Below are positions 1 to 9,312 of a stretch of 64,000 bases of DNA, piece after piece (position 1 is the first letter of the stretch; each line of letters starts with the position of its first letter). Source of the stretch: UBA7067 sp051880615 (GTDB taxonomy: Bacteria > Bacillota > Clostridia > Oscillospirales > Acutalibacteraceae); contig JBJEOH010000038.1 of NCBI GenBank assembly GCA_051880615.1, positions 1-64,000 on the forward strand, read 5' to 3'. The notes beneath the pieces are model-generated. The model made no database searches, was not told the DNA's origin, and was given only the letters and a program-made list of their open reading frames with translations. The translations under genes were made by a program, and so were the position numbers.

Positions 1-1475
<1,475 letters not shown>

Positions 1476-1566
1476 ACAGTTCTTTGGTCAGCATGCAATA
1501 CTTCTTCTTTTCCAAATCTTTATTCAGTTTTCAGGGTGCTTAGCACTGAACTAAAATGATTTTTAA

Positions 1567-1592
1567 GCAGAGGATAAAACCTCTGCTTTTTT
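1567..1592 (+). terminator. Rho-independent terminator of the rRNA operon
   Basis: A perfect 7-bp stem, GCAGAGG/CCTCTGC, with loop ATAAAA is followed by six T. It lies about 90 bases after the 23S 3' end, and no 5S rRNA sequence lies between. Confidence 0.85.
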
Positions 1593-1646
1593 GTTATATC
1601 GCCGAATATTCTGAACATTCCAAGCCTCTTAAAACAACTCCAATAA

Positions 1647-1675
1647 TTGACAAAAGTTGTGATAATCGCTATAAT
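1647..1675 (+). promoter_or_regulatory. Sigma-A type promoter for the dockerin amylase
   Basis: A -35 TTGACA (1647-1652) and -10 TATAAT (1670-1675) are separated by exactly 17 bases. The start codon follows about 30 bases after the -10, with AGGAGG at 1694-1699. No operator-like palindrome is obvious. Confidence 0.8.
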
Positions 1676-1706
1676 TAAATTATCCAATAAAATAGGAGGA
1701 CTTGAA

Positions 1707-3887
1707 ATGAATAGGTTAATCAAAAAGGCTGTCAGCGCAGTTTTGTCGCTTGTACTTGCGCTTTCGGCACTGACGGTCAGCGTAGGAGCCGTTACCACAG
1801 AGCATCAGGCTTCGGCATCAAAAACTTACCTCTATGGTGATGTAAATCTGGATCAGAAAATCTCTATGGCAGACGCCATTATCGTGCAGAAAAATGTATT
1901 AAAGGCTGTTACCTTTAGCGAACTGGAAACAAAAATTGCCGATGTTGATGCTTCCGGCGAGGTTACTATGCGCGATGCTATTCTGGTGCAGAAGTATACC
2001 ATAAAGCTGTTAAGTGAATTTTCTGCAGGAATTTCTTTTGTAGTTGAGGATGACACAGACTGGCGTACATCTACAATTTCATACGAAATTTTCGTGCGCA
2101 GCTTCTGTGACAGTGACGGTGACGGAATAGGCGACTTCAGAGGTGTAGCGTCAAAGGCTTCTTACCTCAAAGAGCTTAATGTAGGCTGTGTATGGCTTAT
2201 GCCGATACACGAATCTCCGTCATATCACGGCTACGATGTAATGGACTATTGTTCGACAAACGAGGACTACGGCACAATAGAAGATTTCTGCTATATGCTC
2301 GATGTTCTTCATCAAAACGGCATCAAGGTGCTTATCGACTTCGTTGCAAACCACACCTCATCTCAGCATCCGTGGTTTACCGAAGCACTCAGCAATCCCG
2401 ACGGTCCTTACGGAGAATTCTATGAAATTTCCGATACTCAGGGCTCAGGTTCGGGCTGGATATATAACAGCCAGTACAAGAAATATTACAGAGCATATTT
2501 TGCTGCCTCTATGCCGGATTTGAACTACAAAAACAAGGCTGTCTGGGATGAAATGGAGAAGGAGGCAGGCTATTGGCTTGATTTGGGTGTTGACGGCTTC
2601 AGACTTGACGCTGCAATGCATATTGATACAGACGCATCGGTTACTCACGCTTGGTGGCAGGATTTTGAAAGATATGTCAAGGCGAAAAATCCTGATGCCT
2701 TTGTTGTAGGCGAAAACTGGGACAACAGCGTTGACAAGGTTGCATCATTCTTTGCGGATATGGATTCATCCTTTGACTTCCCGCTTCAAAGCCAGCTTAT
2801 GGGTCTTGCAAGCGGCAATCAAATGGACATTGTAGGCTTCGTGAACACATCTCTTAACAAGTATGCAAAAAGCGCTGCAACAACTCCTGAAGTTGCAAAG
2901 ACAAGCGTAATGACTACCTTCCTCAATAACCACGACCAGACAAGAACTGTGTCAACACTCGGCTCAGTCGAGAAAGCGAAGCTTGCTGCGGCAATTCAGT
3001 TTACTCTGCCGGGTATGCCGTTTATCTACTACGGCGAAGAGCTCGGGCAGAAGAGTGACGGCAATGACCCGAACAGACGCGAGCCTATGGACTGGTACGC
3101 TTCTGCTACAGGTGAGGGAATGTGCAAGATTGATTCCTCGTTCTGGGGTGCATCTGCAAGATATACCGTTGCAAACGACGGTATCTCATTGGAGGAAGAA
3201 TCCGGCGACAGCGACAGTATTTATAATTACTACAAAAAGCTCACAAAGCTCAGAACAGATTACCCGATATTCTTCGTCGGTGATTATACAACAATAAGCA
3301 CAAAGAGTATAAACTGCTACACAGTTACTGACGCAGGCTCGTCATACGGTATGTTTGTTGCTCATAATGTTACAGGCAGCGACATTTCACAAACTGTTAT
3401 GACCGACTTTACAGATTTGCTCACAGGAAAGAGCTACAAGGCAGGAGATACAATTACGCTTGCTCCGTATTCAACGATTGTTTCAAAATATGACGGCAAG
3501 GATAAGACCTTCTCGCTGTTTGAGACTATTACGGCAAAGACCTACAGTATTACATTTAATGTTACATTGCCTGAAAATACACCGACCAATGATATTGTGT
3601 ATATTGCAGGTCAGTTCCCTGACGCTAAATGGGATCCTGCAAATGCTGATTATGCTTTGACGAGAACCTCTGCTACAACAGCAACTATTACTAAAGAGGT
3701 AACAGGCTGTGCAGGAGATTCGTTCGAATTCAAGTTTACGCGCGGAAAATGGGATAACTGTGAAGTTGCCAAAGACGGCAGCAGCAACATAAGCGGCGCC
3801 GGCAATCAGAACCATGTCTATACGCTGACCTCCGATACTGCACCTGTTGTGGAAGTGACCGTTGCAAGATGGCGAGATTTGGGTTAA
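1707..3887 (+). CDS. Secreted GH13 alpha-amylase with N-terminal type I dockerin
   Basis: Predicted extracellular endo-acting starch hydrolase of 726 residues. It has a signal peptide (about 1-28, ending SVGA), a dockerin (about 42-102) with two calcium-loop/helix repeats beginning GDVNLDQ and ADVDASG, each with a DAIxVQK helix, then the GH13 barrel from about residue 120. Catalytic residues visible are D301 in GFRLDAAMH, E336 in GEN and D410 in NNHDQ; region I is DFVANH. The last 110 or so residues resemble a starch-binding beta-sandwich, an uncertain call. The ATG at 1707 is chosen for its AGGAGG site and because it opens the signal peptide; an in-frame start further upstream overlaps the promoter. 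The dockerin implies attachment to a cohesin on a cell-surface scaffold. It lies between the rRNA operon and glucokinase. Confidence 0.93.
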   Translation: MNRLIKKAVSAVLSLVLALSALTVSVGAVTTEHQASASKTYLYGDVNLDQKISMADAIIVQKNVLKAVTFSELETKIADVDASGEVTMRDAILVQKYTIKLLSEFSAGISFVVEDDTDWRTSTISYEIFVRSFCDSDGDGIGDFRGVASKASYLKELNVGCVWLMPIHESPSYHGYDVMDYCSTNEDYGTIEDFCYMLDVLHQNGIKVLIDFVANHTSSQHPWFTEALSNPDGPYGEFYEISDTQGSGSGWIYNSQYKKYYRAYFAASMPDLNYKNKAVWDEMEKEAGYWLDLGVDGFRLDAAMHIDTDASVTHAWWQDFERYVKAKNPDAFVVGENWDNSVDKVASFFADMDSSFDFPLQSQLMGLASGNQMDIVGFVNTSLNKYAKSAATTPEVAKTSVMTTFLNNHDQTRTVSTLGSVEKAKLAAAIQFTLPGMPFIYYGEELGQKSDGNDPNRREPMDWYASATGEGMCKIDSSFWGASARYTVANDGISLEEESGDSDSIYNYYKKLTKLRTDYPIFFVGDYTTISTKSINCYTVTDAGSSYGMFVAHNVTGSDISQTVMTDFTDLLTGKSYKAGDTITLAPYSTIVSKYDGKDKTFSLFETITAKTYSITFNVTLPENTPTNDIVYIAGQFPDAKWDPANADYALTRTSATTATITKEVTGCAGDSFEFKFTRGKWDNCEVAKDGSSNISGAGNQNHVYTLTSDTAPVVEVTVARWRDLG

Positions 3888-3934
3888 ACGGTTAATGCTC
3901 ACATTTTGCTTTTTGAAAATATAAAAAAGACTTC

Positions 3935-3970
3935 AAGGCGCAAGGCTCATAGTGGCTTTGCGCCTTTTGT
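3935..3970 (+). terminator. Terminator after the amylase gene
   Basis: A 12-bp stem, AAGGCGCAAGGC/GCTTTGCGCCTT with one G-T pair, is followed by TTTTG. It separates the amylase from the glucokinase gene, which therefore needs its own promoter. Confidence 0.75.
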
Positions 3971-4153
3971 TTTCGTTTAATAATGTCGCAGCATACAAAT
4001 TAGAGGGATAAAAACTGTAAATACTACACAAAATTGCAAAATTTGTTTTTATTTCCTTTATTATATTTAGTGCATATGCTATAATTTACTTGTATTTTAC
4101 TTCGAAAAAACTGCATATAATTCTATTAATGATGTGAAGAAAGGGATGTTACT

Positions 4154-5116
4154 ATGTATCATTTGGGAATTGACCTCGGCGGCACCAATATTGTTGCCGG
4201 CATTGTTAGCGACAAGTGCGAAATTGTTGCCAAGGTGAGCTGCAAAACTGCCGTGCCAAGACCTGAGGATGAAATTTGTGATTCTATGGCGGCGTTGTGC
4301 AAGGATGTTGTGAAGAAAGCCGGACTTAAAATGGCTGATATCAAGGAAATCGGTATCGGTGTTCCGGGTGCTATCAATCCTGCAACCGGCGTTGTTGAAT
4401 ATTCGGCTAACCTGTTTTTCCATAACTGGAATCTCGGCGATATGATGGCGGAAAGACTTAATAAGACAATCCTTATTGAGAATGACGCTAACGCAGCCGC
4501 TTACGGCGAGTTCCTCGCTGGCTCAGCTAAGGGCGCTACAAATTCAATCACAATTACACTCGGTACAGGCGTTGGCGCAGGTATCATAATCGACGGAAAA
4601 ATTTACAGCGGCTCAAACTATGCCGGCGCAGAAATGGGTCATATGGTAATTGTTATGGACGGCAGAGAGTGCAACTGCGGCAGAAAGGGCTGCTGGGAAA
4701 CATATGCCTCCGCAACAGGTCTTATCAATATGACAAAGGAGGCTATCCTCAGTGAGAGAGCCGACTCCTCATATATGCTCAAGGCAGTTGACGGCGATAT
4801 TTCAAAGGTAAACGGAATTACTGCGTTTGACGCAATGCGCAACGGTGACGCTACCGGCGCGGCTGTTGTTGACAAGTATATAAAATACCTTGGCTGCGGT
4901 ATTGTTAATGCAATCAATATATTCCAGCCTGATATTTTAAGCATAGGCGGCGGCATAAGCCACGAGGGCGAAACTCTGCTTGCTCCGCTGAGAGCCTATG
5001 TTGAAAGAGAAAGATACACTAAGCACAATGACAAGCAGACAGTAATCTGCGCCGCTACACTCGGCAATGACGCCGGTATTATCGGTGCGGCTATGCTTAA
5101 GCCTGTTAAAAAATAA
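4154..5116 (+). CDS. glcK: ROK-family glucokinase
   Basis: Phosphorylates glucose with ATP in the cytoplasm, feeding glycolysis. The 320 residues match the usual ROK kinase length. Visible motifs are the N-terminal phosphate loop DLGGTN, the catalytic stretch IENDANAAAYGE, the ATP site TLGTGVGAGII, and the ROK zinc signature GHM followed by CNCGRKGCWE with its cysteine cluster. No N-terminal DNA-binding domain is present, so this is a kinase and not a ROK repressor. Sugar specificity is inferred from overall resemblance to Gram-positive glucokinases. An SPFH-protein gene follows after 17 bases and may be co-transcribed. Confidence 0.9.
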   Translation: MYHLGIDLGGTNIVAGIVSDKCEIVAKVSCKTAVPRPEDEICDSMAALCKDVVKKAGLKMADIKEIGIGVPGAINPATGVVEYSANLFFHNWNLGDMMAERLNKTILIENDANAAAYGEFLAGSAKGATNSITITLGTGVGAGIIIDGKIYSGSNYAGAEMGHMVIVMDGRECNCGRKGCWETYASATGLINMTKEAILSERADSSYMLKAVDGDISKVNGITAFDAMRNGDATGAAVVDKYIKYLGCGIVNAINIFQPDILSIGGGISHEGETLLAPLRAYVERERYTKHNDKQTVICAATLGNDAGIIGAAMLKPVKK

Positions 5117-5133
5117 AAAGGGGAAGATAAAAA

Positions 5134-6438
5134 ATGGGATTAATTAAAATTCTTACAGGAGCTGTCGGCGGCGCAATCAAGGAACAAACCCTTGAAGCCT
5201 TTCAGCCTGCTCCTATGAGCGACACAACCGTGTTTGCGCCTGCTGTTCCTCCGCACTCAAACAACAACCAGTATAGGAGCACAGAGGGCATCATCAGCAA
5301 CGGCTCTATCATTCAGGTTTACGACAATCAGATGATGATTCTCGTTGACGGCGGCCGTGTTGTTGACTACACCGCAGAGCCGGGTTACTTTAAGGTTGAA
5401 AACTCCTCTGCACCGTCTATGTTTAACGGTCAGTTCAAGGATTCCTTGAAGGATGTCTGGACGAGAATTAAATTCGGCGGCTCTACTCCGCAGACTCAGA
5501 GAGCCTATTACATAAACCTGCAGGAGATTAAGGGTCTTAGATTCGGCTCGCCAAACCCTGTAAACTATTATGATAGCTTCTATAACGCGGAGCTTCGCTT
5601 GAGAATTCACGGCTTTTACTCGATCATAATCAGAAATCCGCTTCTCTTCTATGAAAATGTTGTTCCGAAGGAATATGTAACACAGAATAAGAGGCTCGAT
5701 TACTCTGAGATCGCCTCTCAGTACACAGGCGAATTTATGACTGCGTTCAGTACGGCTATCGGTCAGATGTCAGCCGCAGGCGAGAGTATCCGATTTATAA
5801 CCTCAAAGAGCGACCAGCTCAGCAAATATATGCAGACTGCTCTTGACGAAACCTGGCTTAAGCACAGAGGTATGGAGATATTCATGGTTGCTCCGGCTGC
5901 CCCGGTATATGACGAAAAATCGCAGGAGCTTATCGACAAGAGAAACGATATTGCTATGCAGGTTTCAGCTGTTTCAGACCCGGCTGCTCAGGCGGCTTTC
6001 ATGGCAGCCTCAGCAGGTCAGGCTATGGTGAATGCAGGTCAAAATGAGGGCGGCAGCCTTGCCGGATTTATGGGCGTTGGTATGGCTATGAATCAGGGCG
6101 CAAATATCCTCGGCGGCTATCAACAGCAGCAGATGGCGGCGCAGCAGGCGGCAGCACAGCAACAAGCGGCGCAACAGCAGCAGGCAGCGGCTCAGGCTGC
6201 GGCAGGCGGCTGGAAGTGCGAATGCGGTGCAGAGAATACAGGCAAGTTCTGTCAGAACTGCGGTAAACAAAAGCCTGCTCCAAGCGGTGCGTGGAAGTGT
6301 GAATGCGGTGCAGAAAACACAGGCAAATTCTGCCAGAACTGCGGCAAGCCAAGACCGAGTGACGGTAAGTGGCAATGTGAGTGCGGTGCAGAAAATACAG
6401 GCAAATTCTGCCAGAACTGCGGTAAGCAAAGACCGTAA
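5134..6438 (+). CDS. SPFH-domain protein with three C-terminal zinc ribbons
   Basis: Resembles the 'virion core protein-like' SPFH family that includes Bacillus YdjI, thought to assemble at membranes; its precise role is unknown. The 434 residues comprise an SPFH region (about 50-290, including the RAYYIN and NPVNYYD segments), a Gln/Ala-rich linker (about 325-357) and three near-identical zinc ribbons (about 359-434). Each ribbon contains WKCECGAENTGKFCQNCG or a close variant, giving four cysteines per ribbon. No signal peptide or clear membrane helix is present. The start has a GGGGAAG site upstream. It shares a likely transcript with glucokinase, but I see no functional link. Confidence 0.85.
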   Translation: MGLIKILTGAVGGAIKEQTLEAFQPAPMSDTTVFAPAVPPHSNNNQYRSTEGIISNGSIIQVYDNQMMILVDGGRVVDYTAEPGYFKVENSSAPSMFNGQFKDSLKDVWTRIKFGGSTPQTQRAYYINLQEIKGLRFGSPNPVNYYDSFYNAELRLRIHGFYSIIIRNPLLFYENVVPKEYVTQNKRLDYSEIASQYTGEFMTAFSTAIGQMSAAGESIRFITSKSDQLSKYMQTALDETWLKHRGMEIFMVAPAAPVYDEKSQELIDKRNDIAMQVSAVSDPAAQAAFMAASAGQAMVNAGQNEGGSLAGFMGVGMAMNQGANILGGYQQQQMAAQQAAAQQQAAQQQQAAAQAAAGGWKCECGAENTGKFCQNCGKQKPAPSGAWKCECGAENTGKFCQNCGKPRPSDGKWQCECGAENTGKFCQNCGKQRP

Positions 6439-6475
6439 AAATAACCTGGATAAAAATATAATCTACAAAAAATTC

Positions 6476-6510
6476 AGGGGCGTACAAACGAGTACGCCCC
6501 TTTGTTTTTT
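6476..6510 (+). terminator. Terminator after the SPFH gene
   Basis: A perfect 10-bp stem, AGGGGCGTAC/GTACGCCCCT, with loop AAACGA is followed by TTGTTTTTT. It stands between two convergent genes and mainly serves the plus strand. Confidence 0.85.
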
Positions 6511-6522
6511 ATGTTGCTGATA

Positions 6523-7863
6523 TTATGCTTTCAGGCTGTTCATCCATTTCTTTCTCTTTAAAACTATTAGTGATATTCCAAAACGCACACATTCTTCCAA
6601 GGAGAGAATGAAGTAAACATACGGAATCGAAAGATTTAATACAAATGCTGCAAGCAGTCCTAAGGGAACACCGAATATCCATGTCCCGATTAAGTCAATC
6701 ATCATAACATATTTTGTTTTGCCGCCGCTGCGGATTATTCCGCCGCCTAAAATCATATTTTCTACCTTGAATGGCGCAATTATTGCATATGCGATTAATA
6801 TTTGCTGTGTTAAAAGCTTAACAGTGTCCTCGATCTGATAGAGCTGAACATAAAATTGAGCAGTAAGTACAATCAACACTGACAGAATAACCGAGCCGAT
6901 AAATCCATAGAATATAAGCTTTTTTGATGCTGAATACGCATCGTCGTAATCCTTGTTTCCGAGCTTTTTTCCGATAATTACACCGGCTGCCTGTGATAAA
7001 CCGCACAACGCGCCTATCATCAAACCTTGAATTGGGTTTATCAGTGTCATTGCTGCACAGGCTTGTGTGCCGAGATGTCCGTAAATTCCTGCATATACAT
7101 TTTCTCCAAGACTCCACATAAATTCGCAGACTAAGATAGGCAGCAGAATAACAGCATACTGTTTCCAGTTAAACGGTGTGTGTTCTTTTTGCTTGCTGTC
7201 GGATTTAAGGTGGACCTTATACTTAACGAGAAACAAAAGCATAATCAGAACATTGACAGCCTGTGAAATAACAGTTGCAAGAGCAGCGCCCTGAGCGCCC
7301 ATTGGCGAAATACCAAGCTTTCCGAAAATTAAAATGTAGTTCAAGCCTGTATTCAGCACCGCGGCAATAATGCTGGCGTATAGAGGCAGAGACGCCTTTT
7401 CTATACAGCGGTATAAGGTTGACAACAGCGTTGCGCCTGCCATAGGAATAAAGGTGGCGGAGATAATGGTTAGATAATCGGCAGCCGCAATAATGGTGTC
7501 TGAATCCTGCGTATATAACCCCATTATCTGACGAGGAAAAGCGATGCAAAGCACGGTGAAAATTCCTGCAAGTCCTCCGGCGATGGCAAGATTAAGGAAA
7601 AAGCTCCTGCTTACCTCACGCTTGTTTTTCTGCCCCAGATATTGCGCAATCATAATTCCGGCGACTGCTCCGATAGCGGAAACCAGCACTGAAAAAACGG
7701 ACGAAAATTTGCCCGCCAAGCCAACGCCTGCAACGCTTACGCTGCCGAGCTGACCTATCATTATCTGGTCTACAATGCTGAACGACGCCTGAAGCATTGA
7801 TTGTAGTGCAACAGGAACAGCAAGAGCGCAGACTGTTTTGAAAAAGCTTTTTTCTTTTATCAT
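6523..7863 (-). CDS. MATE-family multidrug efflux transporter
   Basis: Predicted inner-membrane exporter of 446 residues with about twelve hydrophobic segments in two homologous halves, typical of MATE antiporters that expel cationic drugs or metabolites using an ion gradient. The start MIKEKSF at 7863 is preceded by GGGAGG at a suitable distance; the frame stays open upstream, but that extension runs through a repeat-rich leader and is unlike a protein. Substrate cannot be told from sequence. A good promoter lies about 235 bases upstream, so the mRNA would carry a long hairpin-rich leader. Confidence 0.9.
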   Translation of the reverse strand: MIKEKSFFKTVCALAVPVALQSMLQASFSIVDQIMIGQLGSVSVAGVGLAGKFSSVFSVLVSAIGAVAGIMIAQYLGQKNKREVSRSFFLNLAIAGGLAGIFTVLCIAFPRQIMGLYTQDSDTIIAAADYLTIISATFIPMAGATLLSTLYRCIEKASLPLYASIIAAVLNTGLNYILIFGKLGISPMGAQGAALATVISQAVNVLIMLLFLVKYKVHLKSDSKQKEHTPFNWKQYAVILLPILVCEFMWSLGENVYAGIYGHLGTQACAAMTLINPIQGLMIGALCGLSQAAGVIIGKKLGNKDYDDAYSASKKLIFYGFIGSVILSVLIVLTAQFYVQLYQIEDTVKLLTQQILIAYAIIAPFKVENMILGGGIIRSGGKTKYVMMIDLIGTWIFGVPLGLLAAFVLNLSIPYVYFILSLEECVRFGISLIVLKRKKWMNSLKA

Positions 7864-7883
7864 ACATTGACCTCCCGAGTATT

Positions 7884-8011
7884 GCGGAGCTTTGCTCCGC
7901 GATGATATAAATCCCTTGCAGGATTTATGAAATATCGTTATGCGATATGAAATAGTTTCGCTATGAAATATTTGCCTTTGGCAAATGTTAAGGTTGTCGC
8001 CGCTGTGCGGC
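7884..8011 (-). repeat. Array of six short hairpins in the MATE leader
   Basis: Six palindromes follow each other with short spacers. Stem pairs: GCGGAGC/GCTCCGC (7884-7900), ATAAATCC/GGATTTAT (7907-7928), ATATCG/CGATAT (7932-7948), ATAG/CTAT (7952-7964), ATTTGCC/GGCAAAT (7970-7986) and GCCGC/GCGGC (7999-8011). All stems are perfect although their sequences differ. The last also belongs to the dispersed repeat family. Confidence 0.8.
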
Positions 8012-8089
8012 TCAATTAAGAGTGGAGCTTTAAGGGTTGAGAGTGAAGTGGCGGTTGTCACAGTAGCGACACCGATTCTCTTCTCTGTT
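7989..8089. repeat. Dispersed repeat, copy A (degenerate)
   Basis: Contains the family's GGTTGTCGCCGC..GCGGCTC hairpin, then purine-rich GAGTGGAG and GAGAGTGAAG blocks and a second partial copy ending in ACCGATTCTC. It lies between MATE and its promoter. Confidence 0.6.
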
Positions 8090-8095
8090 GATTTA

Positions 8096-8124
8096 ATTAT
8101 ATCGTCAGTATAAGCGGTTTTCAA
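8096..8124 (-). promoter_or_regulatory. Promoter for the MATE gene
   Basis: On the minus strand, TTGAAA (8124-8119) and TATAAT (8101-8096) are 17 bases apart. This places the transcription start more than 220 bases before the MATE start codon. Confidence 0.6.
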
Positions 8125-8153
8125 AGGTTAAACGCATAACCTATAACAAAAAT

Positions 8154-8192
8154 AAAACGCTGTGTTTGTGCAAAATCACAATACAGCGTTTT
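8154..8192 (-). terminator. Terminator after the LacI-type regulator
   Basis: AAAACGCTGT pairs with ACAGCGTTTT around an inner TTGTG/CACAA stem. It lies just beyond the regulator's stop codon and is probably active in both directions. Confidence 0.65.
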
Positions 8193-8223
8193 GTGTTATT
8201 TTAAGTCAGCGATACCTTAATCG

Positions 8224-9237
8224 TTACTTAATTTTAAATGCGCAAGTGCTTTTTCGCTCAACAAGAGTTACAGGCAGCATTATAGTTGTGTCTGTTTCCT
8301 TTTTTTCCTTAAGCTCACGCAGCTTCTCAACGGCAATTTTTGCACGAAGCGCCGAATCCTGCCTTACTGAGGTCATTGTGGGAGAAACAAGGGAGCACAT
8401 CGGAGTATCGTCAAACCCTGCAACAGAGATTTCATCTGGAACTGATATGCCGTTTTCCTGAAGAAAATGCATAAATTCGATTGCGTAAAAATCCGATACG
8501 GCAAAGACCGCTGAATATGAGCCAATCCGCTCTGCGTTGTTATGATAAAATTCCAGCCGCTCGGACTTTTTCATCGGAATGAGCATAAAGTCGCAGCGTT
8601 GCTTGCCGAAACCGTCAGAAAATCCGTCGTAGCGTTCCTTGTCCATACATATCTGATTGTCAGAGATGCATAGTACGCGCTTATGTCCGAGCTTTTTAAA
8701 ATATTTTCCCACCTGAAAGCCGCCGCTGTAATTATCAATAGTTATGTTGTAAATGCGCTCCGCCTTGTCGCAGTAGCCGTCGTACACAACAAAAGGAATT
8801 CTCATATGATTCCTCAGATACATATAGTCCTGGTCGCAAAAGCCGATAAGAACCATTCCGTCAAGGTTCCACATTGAGGCGAATTTAATAATATCCTCAG
8901 GCGAGGTGGTTTTCTTGACCATCATAAACTGTCCGCTTTTTTCTATTTCCTCAGATAGAAAGTTAAGCGATGAGGCGATAAAAACATCGTCCAGCGTATG
9001 TGATTCATACTTTTCATGGTCGTTTACAACAACCCCGATAATTCGAGAGGAGTTCTGCGCCAACAAGATTCCCGCCATACTCGGAACATACTGCCTCTCC
9101 TCTAAAAGAGCCTGCACACGCCTGACTGTTTCGTCGGAAATTTTCTTCGTTTTTCCGTGTAAAACATTCGACACCGTTGCGGTGCTAAGCCCAAGCTCTT
9201 CTGCGATATCGCTTATTCTGACTCGTTTTTCTTCCAT
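8224..9237 (-). CDS. LacI-family transcriptional regulator
   Basis: DNA-binding regulator of 337 residues. The N-terminal helix-turn-helix and hinge (about 6-60) contain ISDIAEELGLSTATVSNVLH, followed by a periplasmic-binding-protein-like sensor domain from about residue 65 with the typical late motif ISVAGFDDTPM. Such proteins usually repress sugar-use genes and release DNA on binding a sugar. No sugar transporter or hydrolase adjoins it, so its target and ligand are unknown; the dockerin amylase 7 kb away is only a possibility. It lies downstream of the ilv operon but is separated from it by a hairpin. Confidence 0.9.
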   Translation of the reverse strand: MEEKRVRISDIAEELGLSTATVSNVLHGKTKKISDETVRRVQALLEERQYVPSMAGILLAQNSSRIIGVVVNDHEKYESHTLDDVFIASSLNFLSEEIEKSGQFMMVKKTTSPEDIIKFASMWNLDGMVLIGFCDQDYMYLRNHMRIPFVVYDGYCDKAERIYNITIDNYSGGFQVGKYFKKLGHKRVLCISDNQICMDKERYDGFSDGFGKQRCDFMLIPMKKSERLEFYHNNAERIGSYSAVFAVSDFYAIEFMHFLQENGISVPDEISVAGFDDTPMCSLVSPTMTSVRQDSALRAKIAVEKLRELKEKKETDTTIMLPVTLVERKSTCAFKIK

Positions 9238-9260
9238 TTTATACCTCAGTAGTACAGAAA

Positions 9261-9282
9261 CACCTCCGGTTACCCGGAGGTG
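9261..9282 (-). terminator. Hairpin terminator after ilvC
   Basis: The palindrome CACCTCCGG/CCGGAGGTG has a short TTAC loop and lies just beyond the ilvC stop codon. On the minus strand it is followed by TTTCTGT, a weak T-run, so some read-through into the regulator gene is possible. Confidence 0.55.
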
Positions 9283-9312
9283 TCAATTTTTATATAAGCT
9301 TATGTACCCGGA

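Noticed and set aside
4639..4956. Antisense open frame within the glucokinase gene
   Set aside because: It is a shadow of a well-supported ROK kinase, has no ribosome-binding site and resembles no protein.
6226..6435. Recombination repeat or mobile element within the SPFH gene
   Set aside because: The direct repeats are in frame and encode complete zinc ribbons; they are protein domain duplications.
7884..8011. CRISPR array
   Set aside because: The repeated units differ in sequence and length; only the hairpin architecture recurs, and no cas gene is present.
7864..8124. N-terminal extension of the MATE protein by 87 residues
   Set aside because: The extension translates the hairpin array and a degenerate repeat; a good ribosome-binding site precedes the ATG at 7863.
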